This document shows positions 24,170 to 35,436 of a DNA stretch of 64,000 nt, one piece after another. The translations under genes and the position numbers were made by a program. Below the pieces are notes generated by a model. That model did not search any database. It was not told where the DNA came from and saw only the letters and a list, made by a program, of their open reading frames with translations. The stretch comes from Gambelia wislizenii (taxonomy: Eukaryota > Chordata > Lepidosauria > Squamata > Crotaphytidae), in the NCBI GenBank assembly GCA_030847615.1, contig JAUMIR010000001.1, positions 67,407,501 to 67,471,500 on the forward strand. The letters are read 5' to 3'. Positions within the stretch are counted from its first letter, which is position 1; each line of letters opens with the position of its first letter.

Positions 24170-24941
24170 TGTACTTACATAGTTGCTCAGAGGTGGGGTG
24201 AAGGTTTCTCCTTTACCTAGTGTGTAAAGGTTATTGTCCTTAGGCACATTCCTGCAGCCAGTCAGTGGCCAGGGGAACAGAGCTACATACAGGAATGTCT
24301 ACCTGCCTTTGCAAACCCAGGTGTTGCATTAGGAGGTATTTTATACTTCCTTAGGTAATGCCTGAAAAGTACTTACACTGGTGTAACTGGGGATGACACC
24401 AGGATAAACCACAGACAGGATTCTAGTCTCTGATTCACAGTTTTATTACATTCCTCTTCTAAACTCTAAAAACAACAGCTATAATTAACAATACTCAGAA
24501 ATCGATTTCTCCCCTGAGTATGGTACCTCCCTCTGTTATGGATTTGAAAAGAAAAAAAATTCTTTATTTTCTTTCTCAGGAAAGAAATAATCTACAGAAA
24601 AGGAAGGGAATGAACTCCCCTCTTCATTTTTATAGTGATTGATAGAAAAGATTATAATACATTTAAAAAACTGAAAATTACTTTTCTAAATATTTCTATG
24701 GATTTCTGGTAACCTAACACAAGTAAAAATTTAGGACTTTTATCGCACGAAGCTTGTAAGATGCCACAATCATGTTAATCTAGGAAATGCAAACGTATCA
24801 GGTTTGGGAACAGTTATTATTGCACAGCTCTTCAAAAGTGCCATTGTTCTGGTTTCATTCCAGCCTCTATCTTCTGCGTGCCAGCCTCCATAGCCCTGCT
24901 CCCTCCCCTATGCCCTTCCCAGTCTGCCTTTCCATCTGTAG
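24170..24941. other. No recognised gene
   Basis: AT-rich sequence with no frame or repeat that I can name. Confidence 0.4.
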
Positions 24942-25000
24942 GAGTATAGATCAAGGGAAGTAATAGTGCCACTCTATTCTGCTTTAATCTATGATTCTAT
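24942..25000 (+). repeat. CR1 fragment with internal deletion
   Basis: It joins the CR1 segment gatcaagggaagtaatagtg directly to the terminal atgattctatg octamers, so most of the CR1 3' domain is missing. It is followed by (TATT)n at about 25005-25030. Confidence 0.65.
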
Positions 25001-25333
25001 GTATGTATTTATTTATTTATTTATTTTATTAGTACAATTGCACAGTCACAGCAATTAGGTTTTTTAAAAAGAAAAGAAATTGGCGGGGGGGGGGGAGAAA
25101 AACAGCCTGCTTGGGAATAGCGAGGGGAAGAGGAGCAGAACCATACCCCCTTGCACCACATGACTGTTTGCATAGTGGAATTGCTTCAGGGGGAACTTAT
25201 CACACATGCATCAACAGTGGGGAAGCAGCACAATTTTGTTGGTCAATGAGAAGGAGCGCTCCAGCAACAGATGGACTACAAACCAGCTACTGAACAGTCA
25301 CAACATCGTCTGATAAGCTAAGGCCACACTCTA
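25001..25333. other. No gene; possible TIR-element remnant
   Basis: The segment around 25100-25318 ends in catcgtctgataagct, which resembles the TIR motif of the hAT-like family B (tcagacgag/tctgataaag). Its other end is not found. A G-run lies at 25084-25096. Confidence 0.3.
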
Positions 25334-25915
25334 CTAACCTGGGGGTTGTCTATACGGCTAAAATACTCCTTATAGAATTTGAGAATACAATTTGTCTTAA
25401 CGAGATCCCACATCAATCCACCATATTCAGAAGGAGGGGGGGCAAAAACTACACAGGAAAAGCCTTTGTGGCTCTCCCAAAAAAATTTAAAAAGCTCCGT
25501 GGGGAATGTGCATTCATACTTGTTGGGACAACCAATTTGCTTTGCTGCGCATTCCCGATAAGAATGTAAATGGAAAGCTGATTGGTTGGAGATGCACAGG
25601 GGGTGGACCTTGGTGGAAAGGCAAGTGCCCCCAACTGCCATGTTGGATTTTCACTGTAGCAATTGTGTGCTGAGGTGACAAAATAGCATGTTTTCTTATT
25701 TTTTCTATTTATTTAAGTGTAATATTTCACTTCCACACCTTGGATATGCTTTTTTTTTTAAATGCTGTTCAGTGGCAGCAACTGGTGAGAATAAAAACTC
25801 AAGTAATTCACTCATGCGTGCCATCTTGATTCGCAGGCATGCCCATTTGAACGACAAACGCAGATAGCTTCGCATGTCTGTGAGCTGGCCAAAAAATCGT
25901 TAAGACAAATGAAAG
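25334..25915. mobile_element. hAT-like non-autonomous element, family A
   Basis: It begins gggggttgtctatacgg, the inverse of the 16443-17040 right end. It shares gaaaagcctttgtggct, ccaatttgctttgc and gctgattggttgg with the other copies, in the opposite orientation to the 16443 copy. The other end is near 25900 and is poorly defined. There is no transposase. Confidence 0.6.
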
Positions 25916-26044
25916 CTGCTGTGAATTGGCATTAGTGTGCATCAATCCACATTTTATAGCCTCATATAGACAATTCTCAGTTGCCTCCAGCGATAAAGTT
26001 CTTAAGTGCAAAGACCCTAACATGATAATCACTAGGTAGCCTGG

Positions 26045-26210
26045 GCTTGGTTTATCCTTTAAAACACTGGTGCACAACTTGTGGCCTCCAAATATTGTTG
26101 TACTGGAGCTCCCACACTCCGTCGCCATTGGCTATGATGGGTAGGACTGATGGGAACTGCAGTCCAACAACATATGGAAGGGTTGCCTGTTGCCTGCCCC
26201 TGCTTTAATT
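26045..26210. repeat. Miniature repeat, 'acaacatctgg' family
   Basis: The arms ggcctccaaatattgttgta and ccaacaacatatggaagggt face each other. The middle has catgatgggtaggactgatg-like text. This is the clearest copy of the family in the window. Confidence 0.55.
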
Positions 26211-26642
26211 AGATAACCAGTGACACATCTTAGTAGATTCCATCTCTGGACAAAACTAAGTGTCTTCACAGTTAAGTGAGCAAGTTTCAAATGCATGCAC
26301 AGTTCACTCATCAGGGAATGAGCAACAATGAGCCACCTGTCTTCATTTGGCCCTCAGAAATTCATACTATCAGAAGCTACTTAATGAAAATATGCTGTGC
26401 TGAGTGAACATCTGAAAATATATTTTTGTTTTTGAGTGAGGTATCTGTAATGTGCCAACTGGCCAAATGTATACTATAATTTAAAATGTTTGTCTGTTAA
26501 TGCTGTACAATGCTTGACCTCCTGCTTGATCAGGCACTACATTTTAGGGCAACCAAACATAGACCATAGTAAGAATTTGTACCTGAACCCACAACTACTC
26601 TGGGTATCTTCTGAACAAGCACTTCTGATATCTATATTTTTT

Positions 26643-26805
26643 TATCGTGAGTAAAAATCGCCAAAATATTCCACTCAAATGTCCCTGCGGTACCGCAACA
26701 TTACCGGCAGGGACGGGCATCATCCGAAAGGGACGCCCTGCAGCGCTGCAGCCTCGCAACGTGGTGAGGCTGCTTGCGCTGCATTTTACTTGTCCGAAAA
26801 AGTCC
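26643..26805. mobile_element. TIR element, 'ggactttttcgg' family, truncated
   Basis: It matches the interior and right end of the complete copy at 62970-63186: atcgtgagtaaaaat, caaatgtccctgcggtac, ggcagggacgg, ctgcagcgctgcag, then tgtccgaaaaagtcc. The left TIR is absent. The interior is unusually CpG-rich for its surroundings. Confidence 0.75.
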
Positions 26806-27259
26806 TAAAACTTTTGTTTCAATCAAATCAGCAGCAATTTGGGCAGTGCCCCCTTCATTTCCTACCTAGTTTCAGACAAGGCCACATAATGTCCCTCCCT
26901 ACAGGTGCTTCCTAGAGCAAGCCTCTAAAGTATCTCAGCAAAGGGAATACTGTAGTTCCACTATTCCCCCTGCCCCCAGTACTGTGACCTGGCAAAGTGC
27001 TAGAGAAGTACCAGACCTTAGAGAAAAGAAAGCATCTTGGAGTTGAGAGAAAAGCTAACAAAAGAAAGAGAAAAGCTAACAAAAGACCTAGAGAAATGAC
27101 GGTGCTCCACAGCTGCCTACCATGGGAAGATCAATAAAAGTAGGTCTCTGTGGAAAATGCTTGTTGGTGGCATTAACTCTAAAGCCCCATGGCACAGAAA
27201 ACAAGAGAAATGAGATTCCTCTCCTGAAAATCCCCACACAATTCTAGAAAAACTATATA
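26806..27259. other. No recognised gene; short tandem duplication
   Basis: The segment at about 27050-27090 repeats gagaaaagctaacaaaaga twice. No other feature is seen. Confidence 0.4.
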
Positions 27260-27523
27260 CAGTTGTCCCTTCATATTCGCTGGGGTTAGGGGTGGAGCAC
27301 CACTGTGAAAGTGAAAAAAACGTGAATAAATTAAGCCCCACCCCCAACATATGTACTACACTACAGTATTGTAGACTCCTCTCCCGCCAACAGGACTGCC
27401 GATACCTGTTGGCAGGAGGAGGAGGAGGGTGGGGTTTTGGAGTTTAGCTAGTTGAGCAGCAGCTACAAATCATGAATACACAAAACCATGAATGTGAAAT
27501 ACGCATATGTGAAGGGACAACTG
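27260..27523. mobile_element. Mariner-like miniature TIR element
   Basis: It begins cagttgtcccttca and ends in the complement, tgaagggacaactg, with TA at both junctions. The interior is GC-rich (an inverted ccaacagg...cctgttgg near 27390-27415). The inverted symmetry continues 15 bp further into both flanks (27245-27259 and 27524-27538), so either the true TIR is longer or the target was palindromic. The mammalian Tigger/MER2 miniature elements have a similar 'cagt-gtccct' start. It has no coding capacity. Confidence 0.7.
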
Positions 27524-27559
27524 TATATAGTTTTTCTATATACTTTTCTATATACTTTA

Positions 27560-27563
27560 CTTT

Positions 27564-27607
<44 letters not shown>

Positions 27608-27610
27608 TCG
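27560..27610. repeat. (CTTT)n microsatellite
   Basis: About twelve ctttc-type units, interrupted once by cgtcc. It lies just right of the mariner-like element, after two copies of ctatatactttt. Confidence 0.9.
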
Positions 27611-27699
27611 TCCTTTCTTTCTAAAAGATGAACTGAATTTACAGTGAAACACCTGAATTTAGCCATAAGCGAAGAGATGCAAGGTTTATTATCCATGGC

Positions 27700-27785
27700 A
27701 GATTTCCCCAACCTAGCACCTTCCAGTTGTGTTGGACTACAGCTCCCATCATCCTCAGTCAACAAAGCCAATCTGGAAGCCAGTT
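27700..27785. repeat. Miniature repeat, 'acaactcccat' type
   Basis: Contains ttgtgttggactacagctcc and catcatcctcag. It is a single arm plus centre of the family at 26045-26210. Confidence 0.4.
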
Positions 27786-27789
27786 AAGA

Positions 27790-28803
27790 GGAGGCAGGTA
27801 AATAATATACAGCTCCTGACAAGTTAGAGATTTCAGATCAAGTTAGCTTCCTTTGCTTTATTTTTAGCAGAGGCTGCACTAAGTGATGGCAACACCAGCC
27901 AATTTCCTGATTATGGAACAAGTGTTGCAGAGACTTAATATATTTCTGCTCCTTCCTACAATACTGTACTTGTAAGTTCTCCAGAAAAGTGATTGCCCAC
28001 TGCAAACCAACTCCCTACCCCCCCATACCCCCAAATAGGGAGATGTTTCCTTTGTGTCTGATCAATGACAATTAGAACATTTTTACCACTTCCTTGACAT
28101 TCAGTGGAGAAATAACCAGACCTAAGGTCACTTAATACATCTTAATGGGATAGGCTGCCACAATGTATGACAGGATGGGAACTATGAGGCCCACAGGCTG
28201 CATGCAACCCTTGACCATCAGAGGTGTCCTTCTACACTTCAACAAATAACCCCAGTACCTCCACAAGAATTTTATTTCAATTCAGGAGGGGCCTGTGTTG
28301 AGGCTTCCTAGTGGCACCTGAGAAGCCACTGTGGGAAACAGAATGCTTTATTAGAGGCCTTTGGCCTAATCCAGTAGGGCTCCTCTTACGAATGTGCAAA
28401 AGACACAAAAAGAGAAGGCACTCTTTGGCTGCTAAATCAGGCTAATTTGTCAGCATGTGAACATGTAAATCTTTCCATGTCAGGGAATCCAATGTAAGAT
28501 GGCTAACACTAGTATTCATGTATATTCCAGCTGCACTTCTATCCCACATTTCCTCTCATCAGTGCAAGCCATACATGGCTCTCTATCTCTCATTTACTCC
28601 TCACCACAACCAAAGTGAGTTTTGTGGCTCAGTGGAGAGTAGAATCTGGATTTCTGTAGTTGTTCTCAATGTTTAATCTTCAAAATGTTTTGGAGTTCAG
28701 CTCTCAGAAGCCCCAGACAGAATTATTAATGGTCAGAGACTCTGGGAATTAAAAGTTATGAAAATCTACTCTACACCAGATCTATACCACATCAGCTCTC
28801 AAC
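27790..28803. other. No recognised gene; two small repeat tails
   Basis: 28350-28390 (gaggcctttggcctaatcca) is a short dispersed tail also seen near 43470-43535 and 45145-45190. 28685-28765 is a decayed 'ctgggaatt' miniature repeat. The rest is unassigned. Confidence 0.4.
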
Positions 28804-29002
28804 CTGTGTTGTTGCTGTGTGCCTTCAAGTGGTTTCAGGCTTATCGTGACCCTAAAATGAACCTGTCACCAGATTTTCTGAGGCTGAGTGTGTGTGTGAC
28901 TTTCCCAAGGTCACCCAGTGGGTTTTCAGGGCTGAGTAGGGATTCGAACCCTGGTCTCCAGAGTTGTACTCCAAAACTCAAATCACTACACCATGTAGGC
29001 TC
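28804..29002 (-). mobile_element. Sauria-type SINE, internally deleted
   Basis: On the plus strand: gttgctgtgtgccttcaagt, a shortened middle, then gtgtgtgactttcccaaggt, a good B-box complement (gattcgaaccctggtctcca) and the A-box region (actacaccatgtaggctc). The head is preserved better than in the 15035 and 20150 copies, but about 50 bases of the middle are missing. Confidence 0.8.
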
Positions 29003-29893
29003 AACACTACTGATGTATAATTACGAGAGTTTTCTATACCGAACGCATGGATACTTTTAAATTTGTGCCACTATGATACAGCTCTGCACTTTCAAGTAAG
29101 GTTAGTTTTTAAAGGAACTGATCCTATTTGAGCTGGCTCTTCAGCCTCCATGCCAATTAGCTGCTTCTTCCAAGCCCAGCCTAAATAAGTCCCCTGTGCT
29201 TGTTCATGTTTGGCATGGAGGTGTGTAGTAGCCAGTTGCTCTCTGCCAGCTCCAGAAAAGGTCCCTGCCAGAACAGGCTTGGCTTCCTAAGCTTACAAAG
29301 ATCGATTAGTCCACATCAGCTCGCAACAACCTCTGAGTGTTTCTCCGCTCCATAGAAGGATGCCAACTGCAATCACAGCAGGAATTCCACATGTCTCCAC
29401 CACTCACTGACATTTCCCAAGGAAGAAGCCTGGCATTTCTCACTCAGTCCACTATTAATATTTATGCTACATCTGTGGCTCAACATCTGATCTTGGCAAA
29501 TACAGGGCTAAGGAAGCAAAAGCGAAGCAAAAAGATGCAGTTGATAAATACACTCTTGAATCACAATGCATTGTTCAGCATACCTTAAACAGGAAGACAA
29601 ATATGTGTTCCGCCTATTGTGCTACTGTAGACAGATAGCAAACTTCATGGCTAGAAGCATGAGATATGAATGAGAAGCCACTGGTTCAAATTATGAATTC
29701 ACTGGGTATTAATAGGAAACCCAGAGCTTTGAGAAGTTACTTTGGGGGTGACAACTCCCAGGATTCCCAGTGGCCTTGCTACTGGGGGTGGGTGGGTGGG
29801 TCTGGGCATTGCAATTAAAAAAACAACATTTCCAAGTTCTGGGGGGGGGAGACATGGTCTTTAAATCTCTCAAACCACAATCCTATATACACT
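29003..29893. other. No recognised gene
   Basis: Mostly unassigned. 29725-29870 has the 'gacaactcccaggattccc' miniature-repeat wording with a (GGGT)n run near 29788-29801. Confidence 0.4.
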
Positions 29894-30993
29894 CAGGGCT
29901 GGTTTAAGGAACACCCCCCCCCCGCAACGCCTAATTTTGTGGGGCCCATATGTTTATCTCTGGTTAATCTAACCTAACCTAACTTATTGACAGTATGGGA
30001 TATTCAGATTATTACTAATAATGTTTTCGCAGGAGGAGGGTTACAACCCCACACACACAATGACGGGCCCTCCTGCAGTTTGCAGGGGCTGTGGGGCCCT
30101 TAAACCGGCCCTGACCAGGTGGGCACAGGCGGGGGAGGGAGGGAGGGAGGCAGCGGTCCTATAGCCACCAGAGCTACCACCAGCAGCAGCAGGGGGGGGC
30201 GGGCAAGGCACTGGCTGAAGGGGCTGCCCAGTACCCTCCAGCGGAGGGGAGCCTCTCTCGGCGGCATCAAAGGGAGAGCAGGGGAGGGGGCTGCCCGGGT
30301 CCCAAACCGGAGGGCTCTGCAGAGGAGGGAAGGGCCAGGGCCAGGGCCGGATGGGAGAGCCAGGAAGCGGTGGCCTCCCTCCTCCCCCCGCCGTTTCTGG
30401 AAGGTGCCAAGTCTTTCTGCCTCCAGGCCTCCCGCCCTCTTGCCCCCCTCTGGATTGGTGCCCCATTTCCCTGAGGCAACTCCAAGGCAGGCCTTGGGCG
30501 CAGGGCCGCGTCGGAGTGCTAGCCAGCAGGAGTAGCTGCGGATGAGTCGCTTGGCCCAGGCCCTCCACACCCTCCACCGCTACCTGCCAGCTGCAAAGGA
30601 ACCCCACCTCATTGCCCCCAAAGTGGGATGCCAAAGTCTGTGCTCCCACAGGCCCGGAGCCAGTGCCGCTTCCTGGGCACTGCAACTCACCATGGCTGGG
30701 TCCCCCTTGGTGGGCCTCCCTGGCACCTCCACCTGGCTGGCTGGCTGCTCCAGGGTGCTGCTACGGCTGCTGCGAAGGACGAGGAGGGGGAGGCAGTGGC
30801 CATCATGCCATGCAGGAAGCCGCGTCTGGAGGCAGCGCCGGGGAAGCAGCACCAGCAGGGCAGGCGGGCAGGCCTGCAGGGCTGGAGGGGCGGCTTCATG
30901 GGCAGGCGAGGCCGGCTGGGCTGGGCTGGGCCCCCCGCTGTGGCTGCCCTTCCCACCAATGTGGATTTGGCGGTAATGGTTAAACCGGCCCTG
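29894..30993. mobile_element. hAT-like composite with GC-rich interior
   Basis: The outer ends are cagggctggtttaa (29894) and ttaaaccggccctg (ending 30993). The flanking octamers tatacact and tatacaat match at 7 of 8 positions, as expected for a hAT target duplication. A third TIR, ttaaaccggccctg, ends at 30113. 29894-30113 alone is a complete small element that aligns end to end, inverted, with 54508-54729. The added 30114-30980 is very GC-rich, with (ggga)n near its start, no stops over long stretches on either strand and no protein domain that I recognise. It may be captured CpG-island-like DNA or a larger hAT relative with an internal TIR-like end. Confidence 0.7.
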
Positions 30994-31339
30994 TATACAA
31001 TTACCTAGGAATTAAACCATATTGAAATAATCGGGCCTTACTGATAAGCAGCTATGCATAGGACTGTATTGTCAGTTCCCCATCTATAATACACTAATAG
31101 TGCAAGCCCCCCCCCTCTGAATTTATGGAAAACATTACTGAGAGAATACATGAGAAACTTTCCGATCCCCCGGGGGGGGGGAATGCTATATAAAAGCTAA
31201 GTATTATTTTTGGTCTCATGAAACAATCCACTGATCTCTGGAGCAGATCCATAAAGAAATATTTTAAAGGGACAATGGCAGCCAATAAGCATATTTGCTT
31301 TTTGGTATTTTGATATTTTTGGCAACTTCCTTAGGTTAG
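30994..31339. other. No recognised gene
   Basis: Unassigned sequence with C- and G-runs near 31108 and 31171. Confidence 0.35.
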
Positions 31340-31460
31340 TGCCCCATTAGATGTGTGGAACTGCAATTTCAATTTACCGCAGCCAACATCACCAGTGACC
31401 ATGCTCACAGTATAGTCCAATACAGCTGGAGGATGCCAAGTTAGGAAAGGATGTGCAGGA
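31340..31460. repeat. Miniature repeat, 'acaacatctgg' family, decayed
   Basis: ggaactgcaatttcaattta and agtccaatacagctggagga are diverged forms of the two arms of the 26045-26210 repeat. Confidence 0.35.
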
Positions 31461-32097
31461 AATTATAAAAAGAAGGAACTGTCGAAGAAGTTTTTTGTCA
31501 ATGGCATGTTGACAACAAGCTACTGGTGCTGCTGTTTTGGGCAGCAGGATGATCAGGCTGGTCCTTCAGTGCAGCCAGGCTGGCTTATTACATTTTGAAA
31601 TGGAGCAATATACACTACCATCTAAACAGCCTCTCCAACCACAGTCAGAAGATCTTTAAGTTCAGAGCCTAAAATTATCTAACTGCAGTGTTATCATCTG
31701 CCAGCATGTTACAGTCACAAAGATTAGGTGAATTGTACAGTGGTTTTCCAAAATAGCCCCAAATACCCACATACTGCTAAAGTCTAAATGGAATTATGAT
31801 TTGAATTCTCGCTGTCTCTCTAAAACTCAGGATAAAAAACATGCCCTTTAAATGTTGGGTCAGCTGCATGGAATCCACTTACTGGTGAGTGGATCCTAGG
31901 CGCCAGGGAGAATGGCTAAATGATCTAGGCAAGTAAGGAAGGCCAACCATATGGGTCTTTCCCACAAAAATAGCACATGTTCCCCAAGGTGTGGCAGAAT
32001 ACACAAAATAATCCTATGCAACCAAACCACAGCATCACTGCTGAAATAATTATATGCATTCCCCCTTTTAAAAGAATGCCTCTGTTCTTCAGATTAT
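31461..32097. other. No recognised gene
   Basis: No feature that I can support. Confidence 0.35.
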
Positions 32098-32368
32098 AGC
32101 ACTTAGCAATAGCACTTCTAGTTCTATACCACTTATCAGTGTCAAAGCACTCCCTAAGCAGTTTACAACATGTAAGCTAATTGTCCCCAACAAGCTAGGT
32201 AGTCATTGAGCTACATACTCAACAAGCTAGATACCCAACAAGCTAAATATTCATTTTACCAACCTATGGAAGGATGAAAGGCTGAGTCAACCTTGGAGCC
32301 CTTTAGGACTGAACTTACAATGTTGTAGCTGCAGCACCGGCATTTAACCACTGCACCACCAGAGCTCC
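32098..32368 (-). mobile_element. tRNA-derived SINE with internal duplication
   Basis: The reverse complement of the ggagccctggtgg SINE; its head is at 32350-32368 (accactgcaccaccagagctcc). Relative to the 4250 copy, the aacaagctaga block is present three times (32187-32245), a local tandem expansion. Confidence 0.7.
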
Positions 32369-32705
32369 CTACTATGGCCAAGAAAAAGCAGCAAGGTGAT
32401 ATTCACAGTCCCATATTCATAAATCAATATCACTACCCAAACTCAAGTGCACATAGGCACTCCAACAAGTCTTCCAGGCAACATTACTGTATTCTATTAC
32501 TGTCCTAAAACCAGCACTGCCCAATTGTGATTATCCTGATTCAGATCCCTTGTCAGAGCTGAGCTGACCATGAAACGAGTGAGGCGACCCTCTGAAGTGT
32601 CAGAAGCTACAGGGCAGGGCAGTCCCCTAGCTGTTCTTCCTGTGTCCCCTGAACATTTTTCTTTGCTGGAAGACAGAAATCTGTATGCAATAGGTGCCCT
32701 ATAGC

Positions 32706-32898
32706 TCTACAGGTAGAATCATAGAAGCAATGAGTTGGAAGAGACCACAAGGGCCATCTAATCCAACCCCCTGCCCTGCAGGAATATACAATCAAAGCAT
32801 TCCCACAGATGGCCATCCAGCCTCTGTTTTAAAACCTCCAAAGAAGGAGACTCCACCACACTCCAAGGCCGTGCATTCCACTGCCAATCAGCTCTTAC
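32706..32898 (-). repeat. CR1 LINE 3'-end fragment
   Basis: gtagaatcatagaagcaatg, gttggaagagaccacaaggg and ccaaccccctgccctgcagg are the CR1 3' end. It extends through ggagactccaccacactcc and stops within the C-terminal domain. Confidence 0.85.
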
Positions 32899-33764
32899 CC
32901 TAAACTGTCTTCTGTCCCCAAGTGTGGTAAAGGCTGATCTCCCACTACTGGTACTGAAGGACGAGTCAACTAACAGTCTAGCCATCCACCTACTGTGGAA
33001 TGAAGGAATAAGGTGCCATCTTATCTTTCAACTCAGGCACCAAATTTGCTTGTGCTGGCCCTGCCCCATGTTATTCTTGTACTTCAGTCAATGCACCACA
33101 CTTTCAAACAACTTTTGCTCAGACTAACTTTAGGATTCAAACCAGCTGAGATCACTCTCAGTTTTCCTTGCAGGAGCTGACAGCACAGTCATAAAAATGA
33201 AAGATTCTTAAAATAACACAGGGCCCTGAGAAAGTGAGAAACTTCATTGGCCACCTCTACCCCTCAGTTCTCCTTGCAGACTGCACCAGCCTTCTCAGCC
33301 TTGCTTAGGACTGTCTCCATGATTTATGGTGTTAATAACCCAGTCTGAATCTAGCCAGACCCCTGGGGCTCATAACCAGCCGCTCACGCTCTCATGGCGC
33401 ACTCCAGTGTGGCACAAGTGGAGATTTGCTTCAGAACAGGTCTCCTCTGCTTCCCCCTCATGGAGGCTGACTGAAGAGATTATGGGAGATGCTTTACATC
33501 TCAACAATCCTGCTACATGGATCCTTGTGGTCAATCTTTGGTTGCACATCTGCTCAAAGGATGGCATTTAAATGGAAGGATCTAATCTCTTTTTGGATAC
33601 ATTCAGAGATATAGGTATACTCTCCTTGAAGACACCAAGAATGTGAAGAAAATGTAAATTTGTCTCACTAGTAAGTGCGGGTACATTATGATGCAAGCAG
33701 GATTCACTGGGAACAGCAATTCAAGGAATTCAAAATTAATAGGTTTAACCACTTGACAAAGGTG
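32899..33764. other. No recognised gene
   Basis: Short frames only. No repeats that I can name. Confidence 0.35.
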
Positions 33765-34366
33765 TTGTCTAGATGGTGGGAAAAAATCCTCAAGGAATGC
33801 AGGTGGAATACCTTTTGTCCAGATGGGCTCCTGCCGGGACTCACTATATTTGAAAGGAGGGGGCCCAAAAACTACAAGTACTTCGCGATTACAACTTTCG
33901 CTGTTTCTTACAATCTTTTTTTTTTTAAATACATGAAAATGTGCATTACATTTGAACAACCAATTCAAATTGGGGCACATCCTGGAAGTCAAAATGTGAT
34001 TGGTCGAATGTGCACAGGGGCAGGATTTCCAGCAACTAAGTGGCCGAAGCTGCCATTGTTGTCTTTCACAGAAGCGATTGTGCACTATTTTCAAGGGGCA
34101 GTGAAAAAAAATTTTAAGCATAAGATCACGCTTCCTCATCTCTCATTTAACAAGAAAAAAGGAAGTGAAGGGAGATTTGGGGAAATAATAATGCAGGTAA
34201 TTCACTCGCGGCCACCATCTTTTCTCATGGGCATGTCCTGTGTGAGCATCAAACTTGGATAGCTTCCCATGCCAGTGATCTTGCGAATGCATTATGGGGA
34301 CAATGAACACTGCTGCAATAGTGAGTTAATGCTCTATTTTCCACAATTAATTCTCCCATCTAGTTG
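33765..34366. mobile_element. hAT-like non-autonomous element, family A
   Basis: Ends are gttgtctagatggtggg and cccatctagttgag, an inverted terminal motif. It shares aaaatgtgcattaca, ccaattcaaattgggg and the cacaattaattctcccatct end with the other copies. Long overlapping frames (195 codons on the plus strand, 178 on the minus) show no transposase motif and are not conserved as proteins among the copies. Confidence 0.65.
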
Positions 34367-34977
34367 AGTCCAAAGTGTACTATATTAATTTTTGGCAAGG
34401 GAAAAATCCAGAATATTTCTGGTTGCACTTCTCTGGGAATTCTTGCTATAGCAAATTGGGATACTAGGAGCTAAGGGGACGTAAGGTGAACTTATTAACA
34501 TAACTCCACTCCAGCAAGATGTCATCCAATCTGTCAGGATTGTAGAGAAATGTGATCTCGGGACAGGGACGGCCCTATGAATGGGCAGAGTATAGCAGCT
34601 ACCATAGGCAACAGATGCTGTAAGGCAGACTGGCAATGGCTAGCATCCTGTTGATTAGCTCCAGTTAGAGTAGACCCATTCAAGATAAATTTAATGGATT
34701 CAATGGGTCTACTCGAGTCAGGGCTAAAACAGAATTTAGGCCAATGTTGTGTTAAAAGATGAAGAGTCAGCTGCTAGTCTAGTCAGTATCTGTCCATGGA
34801 GATCAGAGGGGTTGCTATCTTGTCCTCCACCTCAGGCAGCAATGTTTCTTGGGCCATCCCTGCCTAGGGCTGGGTAAGACTTGGCACAAATTATTGACAG
34901 GTTGCTTCATTAGTTTTATCTTGGTTGGCCCAACTCTGGAAAATGTTTCCTTCCTTCCTTAGGTCCTGAATTGGCAG
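34367..34977. other. No gene; a small inverted repeat
   Basis: 34670-34722 has gagtagacccatt facing aatgggtctactc, a short inverted repeat commonly seen in reptile-type DNA. The rest is unassigned. Confidence 0.4.
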
Positions 34978-35320
34978 TTGTTGTTGTTGTCATTTATTTA
35001 TATAGCACCATCAATGTACATGGTGCTTTACGCGTAAAACAACCAAAAACAGTGGATCCTGCCAAAGGTGTGCATTCTAAAGTATATCTGTGTATACACA
35101 CAGAGAGAGAGAGAGTCAATGGGAGGGAATGGAGGAATAATAAAAAATAGAAAACTATACAGTACAATTGTAAAACAAATTATCCAGATAACACAAAAAT
35201 ACAATATAATATACAATATAATATAAAAATATAATATTAAAAATACAATATAATAAAATAAAAAATATACTGCCATACATATAACCAAAATGTGCAAGAT
35301 TAGAAATAACATTAAACTAA
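34978..35320 (-). repeat. Probable LINE 3' tail plus A/T-rich low complexity
   Basis: (TTG)n then catttatttatatagcacca, tcaatgtacatggtgcttta and an (GA)n run at about 35101-35115, followed by an (aatataata)n stretch at about 35200-35270. The tatatagcacc segment is typical of L2-like 3' tails read in reverse. No coding part is present. Confidence 0.45.
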
Positions 35321-35436
35321 AATTCCAGTATATCTAGGCAGTTACTATACAAAAAGAATGATTGTTTTTACATGCCCACATTGATTCAATGTCTTTTATA
35401 CAGTATAACCATTATTCTAAGGATACAGCTGATTGT

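Noticed and set aside
30041..30685. A 214-codon minus-strand frame and several overlapping frames in the GC-rich block
   Set aside because: Several frames are open at once on both strands, as expected from high GC with few stop codons. They are rich in low-complexity P, G, A and R and show no domain.
33603..34262. Overlapping 178- and 195-codon frames as a transposase
   Set aside because: They lie in a non-autonomous hAT-like element, show no catalytic or BED/dimerisation motifs, and are not preserved in the sister copies.
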